64,000 nucleotides of DNA from Brevipalpus yothersi (lineage: Eukaryota; Arthropoda; Arachnida; Trombidiformes; Tenuipalpidae), in NCBI GenBank assembly GCA_003956705.1, contig QZCP01000656.1:1-64000 (forward strand), in the 5' to 3' direction. Below the pieces are notes generated by a model that did no database searches, was not told the origin of the DNA, and worked only from the letters and a program-made list of their open reading frames with translations. This document shows positions 56,841-64,000 of the stretch, piece after piece. How positions within the stretch are numbered: the stretch's first letter is position 1; every line of letters starts with the position of its first letter. The position numbers were made by a program, and so were the translations under genes.

Positions 56841-58067
56841 ATGACTCAAGAACTCACATCACATATGAGACAGGAACAGGCTCGATTTTATCACGATATG
56901 GTGAGAGATTTTGAGAGAAGATATTCAAATCAAGCGGATGATGAAGCGTCTGTGGTGGATCTCGATGCATTTGTTGCTGGTAATAGTAGAAGTAGTAGAA
57001 GAGTTTCTACTCGAACTGTGGCCAAAAAAACTACCGTTACTCAATACCAGTATCAACATAAAGATATACCTCGATCAGTTGCTGTTAACGAAAAGTTACT
57101 ATTTGATTTTGACCAGCAAGCGGATTATCTTGGATCTGCGTTAAGTCTCCTCAAAACGTGTTCCGATATCAGACATGTGAATGCTCTCAAGAACAAGATC
57201 AGATCCAAAACACTGGCAACTCTTAAATTGGATGAAATGCCTCGTGATAATCAAAATTTGCGTCCTCTCTTTCTATTCTACTCTGATGATGATTTTTCGG
57301 CTACATTCATCTATGATTTCAGTCAAATAAGTCCATGGACCAACATATGTGAACGCGTCTTTGGAGAGGAGGTAATGGAGTTAAGCCACGAGCTTTATCA
57401 TATTGTTGCGAACGAACCTCCCCAGCCAGATAATTCGCTGTCAACATCCGTATCTACACGATCAGCATCTACTCCTCTTTCCAATCGATGTAACATGATA
57501 GTTGCGAGGAAGAATAGTGTTTGCTCGACTTCTTCTGCCTCCTCATCATCGACGTTGAATCAATCTCTTCCAGAAAAATCTTTGATACGTCAATATTATC
57601 CTCCTTATGGGGTTTTTAGACCAAACATTGATAGCATTTTATTCAATGATCAGGCACAGCTCCGGTCACTTAAAGAGATTCTCCGGGTTATACGTAAAAA
57701 CGATGGTGAAAGTAAAGAAGTAATCAAGAAACTTCGCTCTCGCATGGACTTGCTTTTGAGAATGAATAAATGTTGGCCAAGTAGTTCTCAAACCCATCCC
57801 TTCATTCATTATCATGAAAGTGGAGAACTCAGTCCAGCTTTTGTTTTTGATGTGGGCACATTTTCTCCATGGCCAGTGATTTTGAAAAAGTTTTTCACTG
57901 CCGAATTTTTACGAATAAATCGAGAAATTTACAGCAGTGTTCTTGCTCCTCCTGCTGATTGGCTTGCCAAATGGGATAAAGGAATGAAAGCGATCCAATC
58001 ATCAATCAATCCGAAGAAAGCACTTCCATCATCAGCTCCAAAATCCAAGAGACGATGCATAGGCTGA
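56841..58067 (+). CDS. Uncharacterised 408-aa protein with internal duplication
   Basis: Single exon; product not recognised. Two related segments of about 105 residues are visible, at about 85-194 and 265-371. Each has a helical KxxxxKIRSxxxxLL-like stretch, then RPLFLFYSDDDFSATFIYDFSQISPW in the first and HPFIHYHESGELSPAFVFDVGTFSPW in the second. Each copy ends in a helix (MELSHELYHIVANEPP / LRINREIYSSVLAPP). The linker (195-260) is Ser/Thr-rich and probably disordered, and the C-terminus has a basic KSKRR cluster, a possible nuclear localisation signal. The N-terminus is acidic and helical (RQEQARFYHDMVRDFERRY). No signal peptide or membrane segment. The stop codon is 15 bp from the stop of nompC on the other strand. 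Confidence 0.82.
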   Translation: MTQELTSHMRQEQARFYHDMVRDFERRYSNQADDEASVVDLDAFVAGNSRSSRRVSTRTVAKKTTVTQYQYQHKDIPRSVAVNEKLLFDFDQQADYLGSALSLLKTCSDIRHVNALKNKIRSKTLATLKLDEMPRDNQNLRPLFLFYSDDDFSATFIYDFSQISPWTNICERVFGEEVMELSHELYHIVANEPPQPDNSLSTSVSTRSASTPLSNRCNMIVARKNSVCSTSSASSSSTLNQSLPEKSLIRQYYPPYGVFRPNIDSILFNDQAQLRSLKEILRVIRKNDGESKEVIKKLRSRMDLLLRMNKCWPSSSQTHPFIHYHESGELSPAFVFDVGTFSPWPVILKKFFTAEFLRINREIYSSVLAPPADWLAKWDKGMKAIQSSINPKKALPSSAPKSKRRCIG

Positions 58068-58072
58068 TAAAA

Positions 58073-58078
58073 TTTATT
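58073..58078 (-). terminator. nompC polyadenylation signal
   Basis: AATAAA on the minus strand begins 4 nt after the nompC stop codon. Cleavage 10-30 nt later would fall within the last codons of the convergent gene at 56841-58067. Confidence 0.6.
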
Positions 58079-58082
58079 TACA

Positions 58083-61000
58083 TTAATCTTCTTGGTCATC
58101 TTTTCCCTGAGCTGCTCCTTTGGACGCATGATATTTACGAATAACTGCTTGCCAATTAACTATCTTCGTAATCTCTTTTTTGCTCCCGCCATCATCCATG
58201 AGCATCGTTTTCGATGTTCCAATCGATGTTCTGGAGCCTCGTCTACTCAAAATTGCAGATTTATCATCAACATCCAAGTATTGAGAGTATACTCCTGACT
58301 TAGCGGACTTCACTCTCTTTTCCGTTTTATTTTTATCTGAAAATACCATAAGAATTAATTGAAACCGAATTGAAGAGCATTATTTACAATAAAAATACAA
58401 ACCATCTTTTTTCATCCGATCTCTGAGCATGAATGGAATTCCGATGAATAGGTTGAGTGGGGACGGTGTGGATAGAGTTCGATTCATATTTTGTATCAAT
58501 TTTGCTCTCCCAAATTTCCATTCAATATCAGATTGCTCTTCAATTCTCGAATACGTATTGGACATCATGGCGATAAGTAAATTTATCAAAACAATTATGG
58601 TCACAGTCATGTAGATACCTGCAAGTGGAAAAAGAAAGTTTTAATAAGAGAAAAGTCAAGTATATGATCTAAAATGTGTACCGAACATGATCTTCATCAA
58701 TATCTTTGCCAAAGCTGGACTCAAATGTGATCCTGGCATATCGTCCATTTGAACATGTCCCAAGAGTGCATAAGTGAGCATTTCGAGAGTTCTTGCAGGA
58801 TAAATGAAATTCTGTCCAACAGTTGGAAAAGTTTGATTGAGATGAGATCGATACACTGGCTGGTAAATGGCACAAATGTGAAGAGTAAAACCGGCAACGA
58901 AGATAATCAAAACTGCAACAAATTTAAGTATATCTTGTATGATATCCACAATAATCACTCCCCATGGACCAAAAAGTGGATGAACCGTTAGAAAATTGAG
59001 AAAATCAATGAACGAAAACAACAGTGCCCAAGCCCATATTTGATTACGAACGTAAAGGGCATCACTACGCTTGTATTTCCATTCGTCACTTAGAATCACA
59101 TCTCGATCGTCCAAGAACAAATTTAGGAAGAAAGTGAATAGATGGACAACGATTCCGGCAAATCCAAAAGCCATGATACATGTCTGAAAAGAAAAAAGTT
59201 ATCGCTTAGATTTAATTGGTCAAAAATTTGCACAACGTAGTGAACATAAGATTACCTTGATGTTTCCTAGTCCAGTTCTATCCTTTGGATTAGTCAAATC
59301 TGAAACTAAAAGTCCAATCAGCCAAAGAATGAGAAGCCATTCATTCCATTGAGGAATGCAACATTGATAATATGGTATCGATATTGTGGGCCATAAGAGA
59401 ATTGAACACAGTAAGAAGATGAACAATATGTGTGCAGTCAGGTAGGACATGAATTTGATCACAGGAATTCGGTCTAAATGTTGTCTATTAAAAGGTGATG
59501 AAACATATATCCAAGCAAATGGACAGAATATCAAAGTGAGAAAAAAGCCAAAAAATTTTGAAGAACTCCATTGAAGTTCACCAATCCAAACTCTAGACAA
59601 AAATTTTTGAACTGCATGCTGAGAAACAACATTTTTACGCTCTAACTCAATAAGAACATCTAAAAATTCAGTTCCTTTCATATCCACAGCACGAAGTAGT
59701 CCAGTTGTACTATAATTTGTGGATATAACATTTAGCAAATCAATTGCCACAGAATCACAGTATTGTGCTGCCGCTGTAAAATCTTTCGCCTTATCTTTAT
59801 CTCGATTTGCAAGATTTTCGAAACATCGTGCTAATTTGACCGCAACATATATGGGTGCATCAGCGGTAAGTATAAACTCATGAATTGGCTTGTTTTCATG
59901 ATTCTTCGAACTAAACATCAAATCCATCAGGAACTGGAGGTAAAAATTCGAGAAAATTATTAGCTACTTTTTCACAAGTCAACATGCTAACAAGATGAAG
60001 GCTCCAACTTACATTCCGATCCTCCATCAGTGAATTGGAATCATGTTCAATGGTCGATAGGTAGCTCAGAACTTCGGTGTGACCGGCACCAGTCGCCAAA
60101 CATATTGCATTTTTACCATCAATATTCACCGCATCACTATCTGCTCCAGCTTCAACCAGAAGCTTCACAACCTCAAGATGCCCGTTTCGTGCTGCATGAT
60201 GTAAAGGAGTCCAATTTTTCTGAGTAAAATTTTGAAATAATAATTTATATTGATCTCCAGCTAGATGACGTGCATAATTTTATCAAGTAATAATGGAACT
60301 TTTCCTACCTTGTCGAGAGGTTCCATCTCTGCCCCTTGACCTAGGAGCATAGTGATCATATGAGCGTGACCATGAGCTGCAGCATGATGCATACAAGTTC
60401 GTCCATGCTTATCCTGTTGATACATCAAATTGTTTGATCGACTGATCAAAAGTCCACCCACAATTATATGTCCGCCTTCAGCAGCATAATGCATCGGTGT
60501 CATGCCTGTGTTTCTTGTGACACTTTCGATCTGAACTCCTGTACTATTCATCAACATTCTGACCACACTTTCATGGCCACTTTTGGCTGCTAAATGCAAA
60601 GGAGTCACATCGGTCTAGTGAGAAAAAGATGAATAAAATTAGTTTTCCTTTTAACATCCAACAAGAACTGACCTCTCCCTCTGGATCTATGGTCCCTCTT
60701 TGACTCAATATGTTTCCAGGAACTTTAGTCAACAATTCACTGACAAAATCTGCTTGACCATACGAGGCAGCCACATGAAGAGCTGTTAGTCCGTTGCGTC
60801 GAGAGTAAGTTTTCAGGTCCATCAGACCCTCAAGAGCTTCCAATACTTTTAGATGACCATATCTAGCTGCTAAATGAAGGGCTGTCATTCCATCCTGGAG
60901 AAGATCAATCAATTCATATATCTTATGAAATTCAATCGATGAAAAACTTACTGAACTTTCTTCATTTGTTGGAGCTCCTGCATCAAGTAAAAGTTTCACC

Positions 61001-63554
61001 ACTTCAGAGTGTCCCTTTTCGGCTGCTTGATGAAGGGCAGTGAATTCGGTATTCTGTCAAGAATTTTTAAAAGTTTTAAATCAGATTTTGTGTTTCAAAT
61101 TATCAGAAAATCCTTCCAAAATACCTTTATTTTACAACGAATTGCTGTCTCTTTATCAAATTTCAAAAGCTCTTCCATTACAGAGACACTTCCTTTTTCC
61201 GCCGATATGTGAGCACAAGTTTGCCCATTAGTATTCACACTGGATAAGAGATCGGGATTTTTCTCGAGGAATAATCTGAATACCTCGGAATGGTTACTCT
61301 CAGCAGCAAGATGCAAAGGAGTTTGTTTTCGCTGAGAAATGAGAGTCACAAATTCAGAATCATATAGATGAAAGTTCTGGTTTGTATAATTACATTATCA
61401 ACGCTTCTCATATCTGCCCCAAGCTCCAGAAGAATACCACAAGTTTCAAGTTGACCAAACTCAGCAGCCATGTGGAGGGGAGTTTGTTTGTTCTAAAGTC
61501 AAGATAAATGAAAACTATATACATGAAAGTTATCAGTCAATAAAATCAAATGACTCACCAATGTAACTGGATCTACTTGGGCTCCATATTTCTTGATCAA
61601 ATCTTGTACCATACTGGTGAAACCATTTTTTGCGGCAAGGTGTAGGGGTGTCATGCCGAACTTATTTCGAACATTAACGAACGCTTTATTTTCTAATAGT
61701 ACATCCATAATTGCATGATGCCCAAGTTCGGCTGCAAGATGAAGCCCTGCTCTTCCTTTCTATTGTATCCAAGAGATGATAATGTTTCATCAAATTATTA
61801 ATTGCATCCCAATTCGCTAGAAAATCAGAACAAACCTCATCGAACACATCAACTCGAGCATGATGTTGAAGTAACTGTTTAATTATTCCTACATGGCCAT
61901 GATTACATGCATATAAAAGTGGAGTGAACCCGTTCTGAAGAAAATACAACGATTAGAGTTATAAAATTTGTTCGGAATTCAATTTTTTAGAACTCTTACT
62001 TTGGATGGCTTGTTAACAACCAGAGGAAATTCGACTGTAGCTGTCAGCCTTATTATTTCTTCAAGAACAGAATCGGTCCCAAAGCGAGAACAATAGTGGA
62101 CTGGTGTATCACCTTTCTTCAATTGAAATTATCGATAAAGAAATTCAGATTGAATTGGATTTCATCGGTTTAATTTGAATACTCACATCAAAATCTTCTT
62201 TCACAAGATCTCCACCAGATTCAATGAGCAACTTGGTGACATGCTTCTCCTCACTTTCATAATGAGCATTGGAAGGCAAAAGTTTGGCACAGTAATGGAG
62301 ACTAGCTTCTCCTTGCTATTTTAAAAATATTTTTAAAATAATATAGTTTCGATTTCGAAGCTACTTCAATCATGAATATATAATATATAATATATTTTAC
62401 TATGAGCGATAGTATGTATACTCACTGGATTCTGTTGATTGACCACATTTTTCACATGAGTTTCCGATCTCCAATTCTTAATTGTTTCTAAAAGCTGCTT
62501 TGCAACTTGATAATGGCACATTTTCACAGCAATGTGGAAGACATTTTCACCGTTTTTATCAATGATATCTATGTTGGCATGAATATCGAGCAGCAAACAG
62601 AGAGTGTCCAAGTTCCCTGCTTCCGCTGCAATCATGAGTGGAGTTCTTCCAATCTTGAAATGGAATACTCAGTTAATATTTCAAAGAAATCGAAAAAAAC
62701 TGTAACAGGGAACGCACCTCATTTAATGCATTAATCTCTGCTCCACTTTTAATTAGGAGGACAACACATTCTTTACCCGTCGGACATCGAGCAGCTAAAT
62801 GGATAGGCTTTTCTAGTCCTTTTTCAGCAGTTAAATTAACATCGGCACGATTAGCGATCAAAATTTCTGTCACTTCATCTTTTCCCGCCTCAACAGCAAC
62901 ATGGAGAGGTGTATATCCATCCTTAAATCATCAATAAATTTATTTACTAGTTTATTGTAAAAAGAGCCAATTATGTGCAACTCACATTATTCTTGGCCTG
63001 TACATCTTCACCGCGAGAAAGTAAATTTTTCACCAAATCAACGTGTCCAGTTTGAGCAGCAATATGAATGGCTCGAGAACCTGACTGAAAATTGAAAGAC
63101 ATTCATTAAGAGCAATATATTGAGTGACTTTGCTAGCATTTTATTCTCACTATTTCAATCGATAAATGATTGCGTGAAACTGCTCCAAATCATTAAACTC
63201 ACTCGTGCATATCAAAATCACGGTTAACAAAATGGGTGTTTGATACCATCAGAATAGTGAATCCTTCTACATACGAACAACAAACAATGTTCATTGCAAC
63301 AAGAAAAAATTTTGATTGTAACTGAAGAGCCTCAACACTGCTTAACTGAACTTCTTGGTTGAAAGTTTTTTAGTTTATACTCTTGAAAGAATGGTTCCAA
63401 AGAGAATCCTCCATCCGATTAAGAATATTCTGAAACTCTGTAGTGTTAAACTTACTCTGTCCTGCATACGAATTGGAATACCTTTCTTTATAAAACTCAT
63501 CGGTAGTTCCAACGTTCGACTTTTGGAAGCAGCATGTACCAAAGTTTTTCCATC
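58083..63554 (-). CDS. nompC: NOMPC/TRPN mechanosensitive channel (5' end beyond window)
   Basis: Eighteen exons are visible. In transcription order they begin at 63554, 63084, 62921, 62653, 62315, 62116, 61934, 61759, 61492, 61331, 61053, 60894, 60614, 60219, 59933, 59183, 58618 and 58336. They join in phase to 1322 residues; the N-terminus lies outside the window (fly NOMPC is over 1600 aa). About 22 ankyrin repeats fill the first 773 residues (TPLHLAA motifs), then a linker and six membrane segments, with the pore region around PTVGQNFIYPARTLEMLTYALLGHV. The TRP box is EWKFGRAKL and a basic Ser-rich cytosolic tail ends KDDQED. TRPN channels open when the ankyrin spring, tied to microtubules, is pulled; they serve touch, hearing and proprioception (family knowledge). 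Ankyrin number and the absence of a TRPA signature support TRPN. Confidence 0.95.
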
Positions 63555-64000
63555 CTGAGAAAACAAGAGATGGATATTCAAAATATTTGACTTAATTGAT
63601 TTAATAAAATTTGATTAATATTTCTACGTGAAGTGACAATATATTCTTTTAATCAGAGGCAATTGAACTGTATCGTAATCCATTCTCTTTACATATACGA
63701 TTGCAACCTCCAAAAAGGCATTTTCGTTTTCAAAGCATTCCCTCATTATTCTCAGCTACTTGACAGGATGAAGATTGTAGAAACATTGAGCTGTACTCAT
63801 GAAACGACCATCATCACATTTGCACGAAGGGTTATATTCCCTCTCCTTATAAGAGGAATATTCTCATGATTCTATGATGAGGAATCACTGAGAACCGATT
63901 GAAAAATATGAGCTTCCAAGTTTCATTTTTTTGAGGTCAATCATAGTGAAAAGAGGTGTATTGTGTAATGATCAAAAATATACTCGGTTCATATCTCATC
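63555..64000 (-). other. nompC intron, running off the window
   Basis: AT-rich DNA upstream of the first visible nompC exon. No ankyrin-coding sequence is seen on the minus strand, so the next 5' exon lies outside the window. Confidence 0.6.

Noticed and set aside
1..64000. tRNA, rRNA or snRNA genes
   Set aside because: I looked for the tRNA B-box (GGTTCGANNCC) and conserved rRNA words by eye and found none convincing. A covariance-model scan would be needed to exclude them.

Overview
This is a eukaryotic nuclear window, most likely from an arthropod and probably a mite-like chelicerate (inference). It is AT-rich and gene-dense. Introns are GT-AG, many only 60-100 bp. Long (CT)n/(AG)n microsatellites sit in the introns and spacers. 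The gene set includes an invertebrate glutamate-gated chloride channel and a NOMPC/TRPN channel. The species cannot be fixed from the sequence alone.

Layout, left to right. A TATA-driven secreted proline-rich protein gene (+, 728-3031) converges on KCTD9 (-, 3262-4624). A complete-looking non-LTR retroelement (-, about 5.1-10.5 kb) follows. It has an endonuclease/reverse transcriptase ORF first and two further ORFs downstream, the first joined to it by an ATGA stop/start overlap. EXTL3 (-) and CDK11 (+) diverge from a shared promoter at 13.9-14.5 kb. An eight-exon GluCl gene (+) covers 18.2-23.6 kb. A tiny gene for a 36-residue secreted cationic peptide with its own TATA box lies at 25.2 kb. 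FAM91A1 (-), an unrecognised two-exon gene (+, 30.4 kb), a ten-exon PC1/3-like proprotein convertase (-), GBE1 (+) and METTL23 (-) follow. After an 8-kb stretch without coding sequence comes a pseudoprotease-type calpain (+, 46.5-56.3 kb). Next is an unrecognised single-exon gene whose protein carries an internal duplication (+, 56.8-58.1 kb). It converges on nompC (-, 58.1-63.6 kb, 5' end outside the window), with only 15 bp between the stop codons.

All exon models were built by hand from splice signals and reading-phase agreement, and every multi-exon gene closes in frame. The genes are mostly independent housekeeping and neuronal genes: heparan sulfate initiation, glycogen branching, vesicle tethering, cell-cycle/splicing kinase, neuropeptide processing, inhibitory glutamate receptor and mechanotransduction. 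There is no operon logic except in the retroelement. The least ordinary items are the retroelement's reversed ORF order, the catalytically broken calpain, the duplicated-domain protein and the two secreted proteins.
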